NCBI GenBank assembly: GCA_963843385.1
Contig: CAWJJY010000007.1
Span: forward strand, 1,984,001 to 2,048,000
Length of the DNA: 64,000 nt
Direction: 5' to 3'
Source: CAVOHU01 sp963843385
Lineage (GTDB): Bacteria; Acidobacteriota; Vicinamibacteria; Vicinamibacterales; JAKQTR01
Numbering within the stretch: the first letter of the stretch is position 1; the number at the start of each line of letters is the position of its first letter. The position numbers and the translations under genes are program-made. This document shows, piece after piece, positions 7,541 to 16,357 of this stretch. Below the pieces are notes generated by a model. That model saw nothing but the letters and a program-made list of their open reading frames with translations, did not search any database and was not told the origin of the DNA.

Positions 7541-10500
7541 TTAGAAGGAAGCCCGCAGGAACAGCTGGACACTGCGCATCGGGCGCATGGAGGTGACCTG
7601 ACCGAAGGTCGGCGAGTTCACGATCGCATCGATCGATCCGTACTGCGCCGTGTTGAACACGTTGCTGGCCTGGATGCGAATGTTGAGGTTCCGCGTGCTG
7701 CCAATCATGATGGTCTTGTTCAGGTTCATGGAGACGTTCAGCGACGAGGGCCCGGTGATCATGTTGCGGCCGGCATTCCCGAACTGGCCGGGCGCTGGCA
7801 CCGAGAACGCCGCCGTGTTGAAGAAGCGCAGCACGGTCGGATCGTCCACGGTGATCGTCTGGCCCGTGTAGTTCGCCCTGAGGCTCCCGTTGACGCCGGA
7901 TCCAAGATCGACCGAGCTGCCCAGCACGCGCGCCGTCAGCGGCGTGCCCGTCGCCCACGTGACGCTGGTCGCCCAGGTCCAGCCGCCGACGATCTTCGCG
8001 GCCACCCCGTCGTTGTTGAGCCAGGGCCGGTTGGGGCCAAACGGCAGCGCGAAGGTGACGTCTCCATTGAGCCGGTGACGCTGATCAAAACTCGAAGGCC
8101 CCCACTCGGCCGCCAGGTTCGTGTCGTCCTGCGCCACGATGCCCGACCCTCCCCCGAGCGTGGAGGCATCGTCCATCGACTTCGACCAGGTGTAGGACAC
8201 GCCGCCGCCGATGCCCCCGGTCGGCCGTTTCCGGATCCGGAACGAGAAGGCGGTCATCTTCGAGTGCCCGGTCGAGGTCTCCCAGATGAACGGCTGCACA
8301 CCGGGAATCCGGAGGCCGGACGGACCGCGGTTCGGCGCGCGCAGCACGTCCAGATTGCCGCCCCGCGTGCCGGTGTAAGCCGCCCCGACGCTGATGGTCC
8401 GCGTGAGCTCCCGCTGGACGTCGAGATTCCAGATCTGGAGGTGACCGAGGCGGTAGTTGGGATCGATGCCGAAGTTGTTCGTCGTCGTCACCGCGGCCGG
8501 CGTGCCGAAGACAGAGGCCACCAGCAGTGGCGAGGTCGACGTGCCAGCCAGCGAATTGGTGACCGCGTAGGGCGGCTGCGCCGCAAGCCTCTGGGCGATG
8601 CCCGCGTATGTCGGCGAACTGTAGCTGAGGCCGTAGCCGCCGCGCACGGTCATCCTGGTTTGCGGCCGCCACGCGAATCCCAGCCGCGGGGCGAAGTTGT
8701 TCCGATCAGCATTGAACCCCGCCGTCGAGTACGCGCCCGAAAAAGGGCCCGTCTGGCCCGCCAGCACGGGAACGGCCGCTGTGAAGCCGGGCGTGACGTC
8801 CAGGTTGACGAGCCGGTCATTCGCTTCGAAGTACGGTGAGAGGAATTCATAGCGCAGGCCGAGATTGAACGTGAGATTGGCCCTCGCGCGCCAGTCATCC
8901 TGGACGAACAGGCTCCAGGCGTGGGAGCGATACCGCGTCATGCCTGGCCCGTATTGCAGCGTCGCCTGCTGGGCCTCGCCGAGCAGGAAATCGGCGAAGT
9001 CCAGGCCGCTGCGGGTACCGAGGGCAACGCCGCGCGTCGCATAGATGCCGGTGAACACGAACTGGCCGCCCGGATTCGTATCCGAGCGGGAGTCGGTCAG
9101 CATGGCGCGGAAGTCGCCGCCCCATCGCAGCGTGTGCCGCCCGCGGAGCTTGGTCTGCGTCAGCCCGATGGTCACCGTACGGTCGGCCCGGTCCGAGGGG
9201 TTCGTGTCGCGCAATGAGGTAAACGAGGAGAACGACAGGCTCGGGACGCCCCATGAGAAGGGGTCCTGCGACACGCCGAGGATCCCGGCGTCGCCGGTCA
9301 CGTTGGTCTGGAACGCGTGTTGATTGAACGTCGACGCGTGGCGGCTGTTGTACTGGATGTGAAACGCGCTGAAGATGCCGCCCAGGGCGAAGTTGAAATT
9401 GACGGGCACGTCCCAACCGGTCGTCTTGTTGGAACCCGCCGTGGTGGGGAAGATGCCTGGCTGGTTGCCGGTCGACCGGGAGTAGTGGATGCCGACACTG
9501 AGGTTCATGCCCCGTCCGCCGCCACCGCCGCGCCCGCCGCCGCCCCGGCCACCGCCGCCGCCGCCGCGCCCGACCTGCGGCGTCGTGAACGAGCGGGTCA
9601 GCCGGAAATTGATGTCGTCCTGTTGCCGACTCGTGGTCGTCGCGTAATGGAAGTTCTTCGCGGTCCCGTCGAGGTTCGGCTCGGGGAAGTACTTGAGCAA
9701 GACCTTCGCAGCGGGGCTGATCCGGTCATCCGGGATCCGGTTGCCCGGGAAGCCCTGCCCCGTGACCGGGTCGTAGACCGTCACGGGGTACGAGGAGAAA
9801 TCACCTGCCCGCACCGCGTCGGTCGGAACCGTGGCGTAGCTGTCCTGCAGCGTCGACCCATGAGTGCCGGTGTAGTTGAGGAAGAAGTTGGTGCGCGGCC
9901 CTGCGTCGAACAGGCCGGGGATCTTCAACTGGCCGCCGACGTTCAAGCCGAAACGGTGCTGCAGGTAGTCGGGTTTGGCCGGCGCAGCCGATCCGAACGG
10001 ATACGGGGCGGCGTCGAGCATCGAGCCGGAGAGGCTGTAGGTGAACTGGCCTCGCGGGCGGTTGTTCTGGCCTCGGGCGGCCATGCCGAGACGGCCCGCC
10101 AGTTGCGGGCCGCCGCCGCGCCCGCCCCCGGCTCCGCGGCCTCCGCCCATGTCGCCGCGTCCGCCTCCGCCAGCCGGCCCCATCCCGCCGCGGCCCTGAC
10201 CACCGCGCCCGCCCTGGCCCCCGCCGTCGCCGCCGAAATTGGCGGCACCAGGAAGTCCTTCGAACCCGCCGAATCCATCCGGCCGCCCGCCGCCTGCCCC
10301 GTCGCCCATCATGCCCATTCCCGGAGGCCCGCCCTCCCCCATCGGAGCGAACACGAGGAACGGGTTGACCTGGCCAGCCGATCCCGTCGCGACGACGCTG
10401 TTGGCCGAGCTGTCAATCGAGAACCCGGGAGGCAGACTCAACTGCGCGGCAGCAATCTCCGCCTCGCGGGCAGGATCCGCCGACGCAGCCTGCAGCGCCG

Positions 10501-11080
10501 GGTCATCTCCCGTCCCGGGCGAACCGCCGGCCGGGGCCCGGGCCAGCCCCGCGCGCGGTGCCGTGGCGGTTCGCGGTGCCGGAACGCGGGCAGCGCCGAG
10601 GTCAGCGGCGTTGCGGACCGGCGCAGACGGGGCCGTAGCAGGCGCGGCAGGCGCGGCAGGCGCTGAGGAGGGAGACGTCGGGGTCTGTACCGAAGCTTGA
10701 CCTGTAGGGGTCTGCGAGGACTCGGGCGACTTTGCGCGCGAGGCCAGCACCATGGTCACGTCCAGGCGCGCACGGCACGTTGAATCCACGATGACTTCGC
10801 CGGCGAACGGCTGGAAGCCTGTGAGCGCGGTTCGTATCTGGTAGCGACCCGGTCCAGGAACCGGCAGGGCGTAGGTCCCCTCGACACCGGTCGAACTGGT
10901 GAGGTTCCCGCCGGCTTCGGTGCTGGTCGCCGTAATCGCCACGCCGGGAAGCAGGTACGAACCCGACCCGACAGTACCCGACACGGTGCACGCCCTCGGG
11001 GCGCTCGCACTCTGGGACCGTTCCTGCGCCCAGCCTGTGCCCGGCAGAAGCAGAACCAGGAGAACCGCCATCTCTCGCAT
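7541..11080 (-). CDS. TonB-dependent receptor-like protein with carboxypeptidase-regulatory N-terminus
   Basis: A 1179-residue outer-membrane protein. A signal peptide (VLLVLLLPGTGWA) is followed by a carboxypeptidase-regulatory-like beta-sandwich (about residues 30-110, with YALPVPGPGRYQI), a Pro/Ala-rich linker, and a large C-terminal barrel with receptor-like segments such as RANLTFNLGLRYEF and LSYSSP, ending in an aromatic LRASF terminus typical of barrel proteins. Two low-complexity Gly/Arg tracts interrupt it: about residues 270-330 and about 500-525. A canonical plug domain is not obvious to me. The Oar-like class transports unknown, possibly polymeric, substrates. It is the first gene of a two-gene unit with the VWA protein. 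Confidence 0.88.
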   Translation of the reverse strand: MREMAVLLVLLLPGTGWAQERSQSASAPRACTVSGTVGSGSYLLPGVAITATSTEAGGNLTSSTGVEGTYALPVPGPGRYQIRTALTGFQPFAGEVIVDSTCRARLDVTMVLASRAKSPESSQTPTGQASVQTPTSPSSAPAAPAAPATAPSAPVRNAADLGAARVPAPRTATAPRAGLARAPAGGSPGTGDDPALQAASADPAREAEIAAAQLSLPPGFSIDSSANSVVATGSAGQVNPFLVFAPMGEGGPPGMGMMGDGAGGGRPDGFGGFEGLPGAANFGGDGGGQGGRGGQGRGGMGPAGGGGRGDMGGGRGAGGGRGGGPQLAGRLGMAARGQNNRPRGQFTYSLSGSMLDAAPYPFGSAAPAKPDYLQHRFGLNVGGQLKIPGLFDAGPRTNFFLNYTGTHGSTLQDSYATVPTDAVRAGDFSSYPVTVYDPVTGQGFPGNRIPDDRISPAAKVLLKYFPEPNLDGTAKNFHYATTTSRQQDDINFRLTRSFTTPQVGRGGGGGGRGGGGRGGGGGRGMNLSVGIHYSRSTGNQPGIFPTTAGSNKTTGWDVPVNFNFALGGIFSAFHIQYNSRHASTFNQHAFQTNVTGDAGILGVSQDPFSWGVPSLSFSSFTSLRDTNPSDRADRTVTIGLTQTKLRGRHTLRWGGDFRAMLTDSRSDTNPGGQFVFTGIYATRGVALGTRSGLDFADFLLGEAQQATLQYGPGMTRYRSHAWSLFVQDDWRARANLTFNLGLRYEFLSPYFEANDRLVNLDVTPGFTAAVPVLAGQTGPFSGAYSTAGFNADRNNFAPRLGFAWRPQTRMTVRGGYGLSYSSPTYAGIAQRLAAQPPYAVTNSLAGTSTSPLLVASVFGTPAAVTTTNNFGIDPNYRLGHLQIWNLDVQRELTRTISVGAAYTGTRGGNLDVLRAPNRGPSGLRIPGVQPFIWETSTGHSKMTAFSFRIRKRPTGGIGGGVSYTWSKSMDDASTLGGGSGIVAQDDTNLAAEWGPSSFDQRHRLNGDVTFALPFGPNRPWLNNDGVAAKIVGGWTWATSVTWATGTPLTARVLGSSVDLGSGVNGSLRANYTGQTITVDDPTVLRFFNTAAFSVPAPGQFGNAGRNMITGPSSLNVSMNLNKTIMIGSTRNLNIRIQASNVFNTAQYGSIDAIVNSPTFGQVTSMRPMRSVQLFLRASF

Positions 11081-11421
11081 ATGTGAACCCTGCAGGTGAC
11101 GACCTCAGCCGTCATGGCACGAGCCGTCCGCACCCAGGCCACGCGCCCGTACGGGAACCGACATGACGCACAACCCGCCGGTCCTGCCGGAATGACGCGT
11201 CACCTCGGCCCGGACCCGCTCAACTGATTCCGTGACCCCGGCGCCGGCGACGAAGACCCGCTGCCCTCGAATACCCATCCATACGACGCGCCCGCCCCTG
11301 GCGTTTGCAGCAGAGGCGGGATTCGCCACCCCTTCAGTGCGAACCTCGCCTCTTATTACGCTGGAGCCATGGCGTGCTGATGGCAAGTCTGTGAAAACAT
11401 TGTGACAGCGTCCGCCGAAGT
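11081..11421. other. Intergenic region upstream of the TonB receptor
   Basis: A 341-nt gap. A 107-codon minus-strand frame (11105-11428) has no recognisable domain and looks like chance in GC-rich DNA. An AT-richer patch with repeated TGTGA near 11389-11405 could carry regulatory sites for the receptor operon. Nothing firmer is visible. Confidence 0.4.
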
Positions 11422-12270
11422 TCACCACTCCCGCTTGATGTCAGGACAGAAACCGGGTTCGAAGCCTCGTGCCCGCTCGCGGCGCGCGAGTGGATCGTCA
11501 TCGGCCCGGTCGAGAGGCAGGATTCCCAGCCGGACGAGCTGAGGGCGGTATTCGTAGCGGATGGTGAGGGTGGCTGCAGGCGTGGATTCCAGGTCGAGGT
11601 AGACCTGCCGCACCGCGTGATCGGTGGTCCGCCCGATCCCGGTTGCGGCGTATTCGGTTGTCTGGGACGCCAGCTTCGAAGCCGTTTCCGCCGACCCGCC
11701 GCTGCCAGCCTCCGCGGCGCTTTGCGAGGGCCGAGCGGCTTCGTCACGTCGCCTGGCATCCTGCCCGGCGGTCTCACCCCGCGGCGAGGCGGCCGGCAGA
11801 GCCAGGTTGTTGATCCTCGGCACGCGCTCGCGGAAGAACACGGCCATGATCAGTCCAAGGTCGTCAGTCCTGCCGAGCATCTGCCCGTACGATTTCGCTT
11901 CCGTCGTGAACTCGAACCGCCGTGCGTGGCTCATGCTGGTCTGCCAGCCGCTGATCGTGATGGTCTGGTAGGGTTCCAGCACCCATTTCCGGGCTTCCGA
12001 TGCGGTCGTGTGCCTGGCGTCGATCGTGTTGAGGCCATCCACCGATAATGCGACCGCCACCCGCACGGGATAGGGATTGTGGATCCGGATCGCGTACTCC
12101 TTGTTCCTGACGGCCTCGATGTAGGTGGTCCCCTGGGCGGGGTACCGCGGGCGCGGACTGTTGTCCACGAGCACGTCGATTCGGGGCCCGGGGGAATAGC
12201 TGCTGGACGTGGCTGCTGATGCAACAGCCAGCAGGAACAGCGCAACGGCAACGGTCACTCGGTGATGCAT
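11422..12270 (-). CDS. Secreted protein of unknown function
   Basis: A 282-residue protein I do not recognise. It begins MHHRVTVAVALFLLAVASAA, a clear signal peptide. The start at 12270 is supported by AAGGAGG 5-8 nt upstream; the frame runs 31 codons further but those residues look noncoding. The mature part has the features of a beta-sandwich: NKEYAIRIHNPYPVRVAVALSVDGLN resembles a segment of proteins that handle 'inherent' post-translational or adhesin-type beta domains, followed by WVLEPYQTITISGW. A low-complexity Ala/Glu/Ser-rich stretch (about 175-225) precedes a conserved-looking C-terminal strand region. It lies downstream of the PEGA gene on the same strand. Its role is unknown, presumably periplasmic or surface. 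Confidence 0.75.
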   Translation of the reverse strand: MHHRVTVAVALFLLAVASAATSSSYSPGPRIDVLVDNSPRPRYPAQGTTYIEAVRNKEYAIRIHNPYPVRVAVALSVDGLNTIDARHTTASEARKWVLEPYQTITISGWQTSMSHARRFEFTTEAKSYGQMLGRTDDLGLIMAVFFRERVPRINNLALPAASPRGETAGQDARRRDEAARPSQSAAEAGSGGSAETASKLASQTTEYAATGIGRTTDHAVRQVYLDLESTPAATLTIRYEYRPQLVRLGILPLDRADDDPLARRERARGFEPGFCPDIKREW

Positions 12271-12475
12271 GTCGTCCTCCTTGGTATGAGAACGACGGCG
12301 GTCCGGATTCTTGCAGGTGGGCGCAGGGCGTGGCGGCGCGCGTCGGCCGTTCAGCAGATTCATCTTTGGCTGGAGCGAGTGTGGCCGGCTGAAATTCGCG
12401 GTTGGCGGCGCCCGGTCCGTCTCGATGCTGCTCGAGATCGGATCGGGCGCCGAGCGTCGGACTGCCGCGTTCAGG

Positions 12476-13345
12476 CTAGTGCAGGCCCGTCAGGCTGACG
12501 TTGAGGGCCGTGATTTCGCGCGGCTTCACCGTGACGTCCTTGGTGAACGGCGCGAACCCCTCTTTTCTTATCTCCACCCGGTGGACCCCGGCCGGCAGGT
12601 CGACGATGAGCCGGGGCTGGCCTGGGAGTCCCTGCCAGCGTTCGCCGTCGATGGTGATCTCGGCATCTGCCGGCTGCACGCGAATGGCCAGCTGGCCGAA
12701 GTTGGTGGCCTCCGCACCGGCGGGTTCAGCCATCTCCTGCCGGATTTCGCCTGGCCGCGCCGGGGGAGCACCAGACGGCGGTGGCTGTCCGGGCATCATC
12801 CGTCGTGGCGGCTGCATTTCACCTGGCGGCGGCTCCAGGTCCGCCGGAGGCGCTGCCGGCGTCGGCTTTGGCCCGCTGGATTCGCCTGGCGCAAGCCGCT
12901 GCATCCGCCCCTGGATCTTGTAGCCTTTTCCGGGGCTGAAGTAGCGGCGCTCCGTTATTGTCCGGTAACCGTCGAGGTACACCTCGATTTGGTGTCCGCC
13001 GGGCATCACGTGCAATCTCTGAAAGAGACCGTCGAAGTCGTCAACGATGCCGGCGAAGCGGCCGTCGACATAGACTTCGGCGTTATTCGGTTCGACCTGG
13101 ATCCGGACATCCGACGATGCGTTGTACCTACCGTAGTAGGGGTACGGGTAGGGCGGATAGATCCCGAACGGACTCCAGAACGGATAGCCCCAGCCCCAGC
13201 TCGGGCCCCAGAACACACCAACGCGGACTCCGGTCCTGCCCCGCATGCCGGGTCCGCGTCGCCACTGCGCCTCGGTCGATGTCGCCGAGGCCACAACGAC
13301 CAGGCAAGCCAGGGCCAGCAATCCAATTGGCGTCTTCCACCGCAT
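12476..13345 (-). CDS. PEGA-domain secreted protein
   Basis: A 289-residue protein. The start at 13345 is set by AGGGAGGT 7 nt upstream, giving the signal peptide MRWKTPIGLLALACLVVV followed by an A-x-A-like cleavage region. After a Gly/Pro/Tyr-rich segment (PPYPYPYYG) there are two PEGA-type beta modules: one near VRIQVEPNNAEVYVDGRFAG with PGGHQIEVYLDGY, and one at the C-terminus with VQPADAEITIDGERW and LPAGVHRVEIRKEGF. A Pro-rich linker joins them. PEGA modules occur in surface proteins and are thought to bind envelope components. The partner here is unknown; the following gene on the same strand is another secreted protein. Confidence 0.85.
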   Translation of the reverse strand: MRWKTPIGLLALACLVVVASATSTEAQWRRGPGMRGRTGVRVGVFWGPSWGWGYPFWSPFGIYPPYPYPYYGRYNASSDVRIQVEPNNAEVYVDGRFAGIVDDFDGLFQRLHVMPGGHQIEVYLDGYRTITERRYFSPGKGYKIQGRMQRLAPGESSGPKPTPAAPPADLEPPPGEMQPPRRMMPGQPPPSGAPPARPGEIRQEMAEPAGAEATNFGQLAIRVQPADAEITIDGERWQGLPGQPRLIVDLPAGVHRVEIRKEGFAPFTKDVTVKPREITALNVSLTGLH

Positions 13346-13702
13346 GACACACACCTCCCTAGCCCGCGTTCTTCCCGAACGCTGCGCGTTCGCTCATAAC
13401 GCGCCGGCGGCGTGAGCGTTGGGCAGGCCGCCGGTTTCGACACCGCGCGGCGCGCGGTGCTCAAGACGTCGCCCGGGCTAGCCCTGAGCGAGGGCCTGAC
13501 ACTCGGGCCCGCGTCGAAGCCCGGAGGGCGGCATGTCCCTCGCCTTCACGGACAGGCCGGGCTAGCAGGCACGGATGATTACTGCAATGATGGTGCCGAA
13601 AGGCCCGACGCTGTTTTCGGCTGTCCTGCCCCGGTTGCCCGACGCTTGGCGCGCTCGCTGTCCTCCCTGGATATCTGGTTGTCGTCCCCGGTGGACCGGG
13701 AA
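13346..13702. other. Intergenic region upstream of the PEGA gene
   Basis: A 357-nt gap that must contain the PEGA gene promoter. It is unusually rich in palindromes (13441-13459 and GGGCTAGCCC at 13475-13484) and carries a second partial GGGCTAGC copy near 13560. The overlapping reading frames show no domains. Confidence 0.45.
13441..13459. repeat. Perfect palindrome upstream of the PEGA gene
   Basis: CACCGCGCG and CGCGCGGTG are exact reverse complements separated by one base. It lies about 96 nt before the PEGA start codon and could be an operator or a transcript hairpin. In GC-rich DNA an alternating CG run also arises by chance. Confidence 0.4.
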
Positions 13703-14479
13703 TCAGTCGGGTGTAGCCCGTTCCGACGGCCCGAAGGGGCCCATCCAATCGATGAAGCTCGCCCGGCTCAGCGGATTCGCCATCCAGCTCGTGTCCGGTG
13801 TCGGGATCTGTAGACATTCGAGCACGGTCGGCCACCGCGGGCCGACCGGCACGACCGAGGGCGCGCCTCTCCGGCTAATCCATCGCAACTTCTGCTGTCG
13901 GACGCATTCGAGCGCCAGCTCGAGGGTTCGGCGCACATCGCCGCCGCAGTAGCTCAACACGGCCTCGAACTCGCCGGCACGCCACAGCCGCGGAGCGTCC
14001 TTCCCGCTGATAGCCGTCATCTCGCCGCCCGAGGTCCTCACGTCGTGAAGCTTGGAGGCCAGGCCCATGCCGGTGAGTGCCGTGTCGAGCGCGAGCGGGT
14101 GGCCTCGCTGGCAGACCAGCCAGAACATCATGTCCACGCTCCCGAGCGCGAGTCGCGCGCAGTGCTCGGTCCGGCCGGTCTCGCCCGCAAGGACCTGGAA
14201 ATCGAAGCTCGTGCCATTCCAGGTGACGAGCGTGTCCCCGCCGCCAACGATCTTCATCAGCTCGTCGATGACCAGGTCAACCGCCTGGCGGTTCATGGCG
14301 CCGGTCTCCGAAACGTAGTAGTCGGGATGTTCCCGTGGGTTGAAGCGGAGCCAGGGTTCCTTCTCGCCTTCGCGCATCAGCGCGACGCAGGCAACTCCCA
14401 GTGGCGCCAGGGCCATCCAATCGCGGGCCTCGTCGGGAAGCTCCTTGGCAATCTCGATGTCGAACGCCACCAGCGCCAT
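13703..14479 (-). CDS. DEDD-type 3'-5' exonuclease-like protein
   Basis: A 258-residue protein of the ribonuclease-H-like, DNA polymerase B exonuclease-like superfamily. Motif I is AFDIEIAKE (acidic D and E near residues 6-8), motif II is VTWNGTSFDFQVL with the conserved N and D, and motif III is LSYCGGDVRRT with Tyr and Asp four residues apart, as in DEDDy enzymes. It should remove nucleotides from single-stranded 3' ends using two metal ions. No polymerase domain is attached. It is on the same strand as YceI but 141 nt downstream of it, so it may have its own promoter. The biological role is not evident. Confidence 0.8.
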   Translation of the reverse strand: MALVAFDIEIAKELPDEARDWMALAPLGVACVALMREGEKEPWLRFNPREHPDYYVSETGAMNRQAVDLVIDELMKIVGGGDTLVTWNGTSFDFQVLAGETGRTEHCARLALGSVDMMFWLVCQRGHPLALDTALTGMGLASKLHDVRTSGGEMTAISGKDAPRLWRAGEFEAVLSYCGGDVRRTLELALECVRQQKLRWISRRGAPSVVPVGPRWPTVLECLQIPTPDTSWMANPLSRASFIDWMGPFGPSERATPD

Positions 14480-14620
14480 GACGGTGTCCTTCCTGGATCG
14501 ACCCGCTTCGCCCCCGGCCCGCCGCTCTCGACGCCGGCGATCCGTCCGTCAGCGCTCGATCCGGTCCGGCATCCTGCGCGCCACGCCCTGGCGATCTGGC
14601 TGGCCCGGCCGCCTGCCGGG

Positions 14621-15262
14621 CTACCGGCGCGCGATAACCTCGAACGTGACGTCCACCTCGTCACGCACGTGGATGGTGCCGCCGGCGGCGGTGACCGGCG
14701 TGATGCCAAACTCGGTTTGTTTGATGGTCAACGAGCCCTTCGCGGTCAAGGTCCGGGACTGTCCTGCCATCGCATAGGTCACCGCGCAGATGACCGGACG
14801 GGTGACCCCGCGCAAGGTGAGTTCGCCTTCGAATCCGGCCAGCCGCCCCCCGGAGTCGCCACCGGCGATTGGCCCCGTGCTGCGCCGCGACTTGTAGGCC
14901 ATCGTCGGGAACTTCAGGACATCCAGCACCTTAGGACTGAGCATCACGCGCTGGACCTCGGCACGTGCGCTCGGGGATTCACTCTCGTCAACGACGCGCA
15001 GTGCGCGTGCGTCGAAGCTGATCGCGACGTCGGTGGGCTGGCTGCCGTCCGGATACACCGTGACCGCTCCGCTCAGGGCTGGTGCGACGACCTCGTGGAT
15101 GTGGCCGGCGAATCCCAGAATCCCGGATTTCCCGACGTGAATTCTCACCGAGCTGGCTGGGGCGTCGACCGTAAACGTCCAGACATCGACCGACGCGTGG
15201 CCGGCGGAGGTGGCGAGCGCCACGGCGATCGCCGCGAAGGTGAAGCGCGTGGGCTGTTTCAT
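14621..15262 (-). CDS. YceI family periplasmic lipid-binding protein
   Basis: A 213-residue protein with a signal peptide (FTFAAIAVALATSAGHA) and the YceI lipocalin-like pattern: WTFTVDAPASSVRIHVGKSG, then a central F-x-x-R-A-L-R-V-V-D segment and a C-terminal LTLRGVTRPVICAV and GSLTIKQTEFGI. The family binds isoprenoid lipids in an eight-stranded barrel in the periplasm. It starts 24 nt after the metallophosphoesterase stop and is probably in its operon. Length and motifs fit the family well. The bound ligand here cannot be told from sequence. Confidence 0.9.
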   Translation of the reverse strand: MKQPTRFTFAAIAVALATSAGHASVDVWTFTVDAPASSVRIHVGKSGILGFAGHIHEVVAPALSGAVTVYPDGSQPTDVAISFDARALRVVDESESPSARAEVQRVMLSPKVLDVLKFPTMAYKSRRSTGPIAGGDSGGRLAGFEGELTLRGVTRPVICAVTYAMAGQSRTLTAKGSLTIKQTEFGITPVTAAGGTIHVRDEVDVTFEVIARR

Positions 15263-15286
15263 CGGGACCTTTCGAGGGTCGATCGC

Positions 15287-16279
15287 CTAGTGGCAGACAC
15301 CGCGACCGTTGTCGTGGAACGTTCCGCCGGCTGCCGCCACGAATTCCCAGGTGTAGCCCGCCGCTTCCAGGCCCAGCTTCAATACGCCGTAGGTGACGCC
15401 ACGAACCAGGCTGTTCGGTTTCGGTGTGCCGAAGTTGTACAAGTCAGCGCCGCCGGTTCCGACGACGATCTGGACGATGCCGCGCGCCGCGTCAGGACGG
15501 CCATCGGGATCCTGCGGTGCGAATCGCTCGTAGGAATGGTCGTGGCCGTTCAGCACGATCTCGACGTTGTGGTCGTAGAGCACACGCCAGAGGTCACGCA
15601 TGACGGTGGTCGGCGAGTTCCGGCTCGACGACGAGAAGAGCGGATGGTGCCAGTACGCAATCGTACACCTGGCGCTGCTCGCAGACAGATCCGCCTGGAG
15701 CCAGTCTAATTGCTGGGAACCCACGGTCGCCCTTTCCACGCTGTTCAAGGCGACCATGTGCCATCCCGCGTAGTCGTAGCTGTAGTAGCCGTTGCCCTCG
15801 GGCCCTGCCGCGCCCTGGAAGTACTGGAAGTACCCCATCAGCGAGCCGCCTTCATAGTCGTGGTTGCCGGGCGTCGGGCGCGTTCGGGAGAGGAAACGCC
15901 CCCAGGTCGGTCCGTAGCAGCGCTGATACTGGGCCAGCGTCGCGCCGCCGTAGACATCGTCGCCGGTAGTGAACACCAACCCTGGAGTCGCATCGATCAG
16001 CGCCGCCGTGGATTCGGCCGCGCCCGGGCACTGGCCGATGTCTCCGGCGCCGACGAAGGTCGGGGCCGTTGGCGGCGGGTCTGGCGGGATGGGGGTGGGC
16101 CCGGAGGAGGACGCCTTGCCGCACTGCGAGATCAGGATCAGCGACGCGCCGATTCCGGCCGCCTGCAGGAAGACCCAAGCCGTCCGAACGACGCGCACCC
16201 GGGCGGATCGAGTCGCGTGCAGCCGACGCGCAGCGGATTGCCACCCGGAAGGCACCTGTGTTAGGTTCTGGCGGTCCAT
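15287..16279 (-). CDS. Exported metallophosphoesterase
   Basis: A 330-residue calcineurin-like phosphoesterase with a basic N-terminus and a hydrophobic segment (AWVFLQAAGIGASLILIS) that targets it outside the cytoplasm; the following QCG does not match a good lipobox. The metal-binding motifs appear in order: GDIGQC, GDDVY (usually GDNVY), GNHDYE, YWHHPLFSS and NGHDHSYERF. It resembles secreted purple-acid-phosphatase-like enzymes that hydrolyse phosphate esters. A Pro-rich linker follows the anchor. It is divergent from the STAS-DUF4956 gene, 78 nt away, and YceI follows. The start codon lacks a strong ribosome-binding site; a GTG about 27 codons in is a weaker alternative. Confidence 0.87.
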   Translation of the reverse strand: MDRQNLTQVPSGWQSAARRLHATRSARVRVVRTAWVFLQAAGIGASLILISQCGKASSSGPTPIPPDPPPTAPTFVGAGDIGQCPGAAESTAALIDATPGLVFTTGDDVYGGATLAQYQRCYGPTWGRFLSRTRPTPGNHDYEGGSLMGYFQYFQGAAGPEGNGYYSYDYAGWHMVALNSVERATVGSQQLDWLQADLSASSARCTIAYWHHPLFSSSSRNSPTTVMRDLWRVLYDHNVEIVLNGHDHSYERFAPQDPDGRPDAARGIVQIVVGTGGADLYNFGTPKPNSLVRGVTYGVLKLGLEAAGYTWEFVAAAGGTFHDNGRGVCH

Positions 16280-16357
16280 AGTGTGCCGTTCAGAGTGGTC
16301 GTCCGTTCTGTCTCTCGACTGAGGTTATCAAATCCGAACAGGGAATGGGAGTCCTGG

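Noticed and set aside
11105..11428. 107-codon minus-strand frame upstream of the TonB receptor
   Set aside because: No ribosome-binding site, no domain, arginine/glycine-rich like noncoding GC DNA.
13461..13835. Minus-strand frame overlapping the palindrome region
   Set aside because: Overlaps the exonuclease end and intergenic palindromes; no signature.
14045..15709. Plus-strand open frame of 554 codons
   Set aside because: Antisense to the exonuclease, YceI and part of the metallophosphoesterase genes, all of which have clear family motifs.
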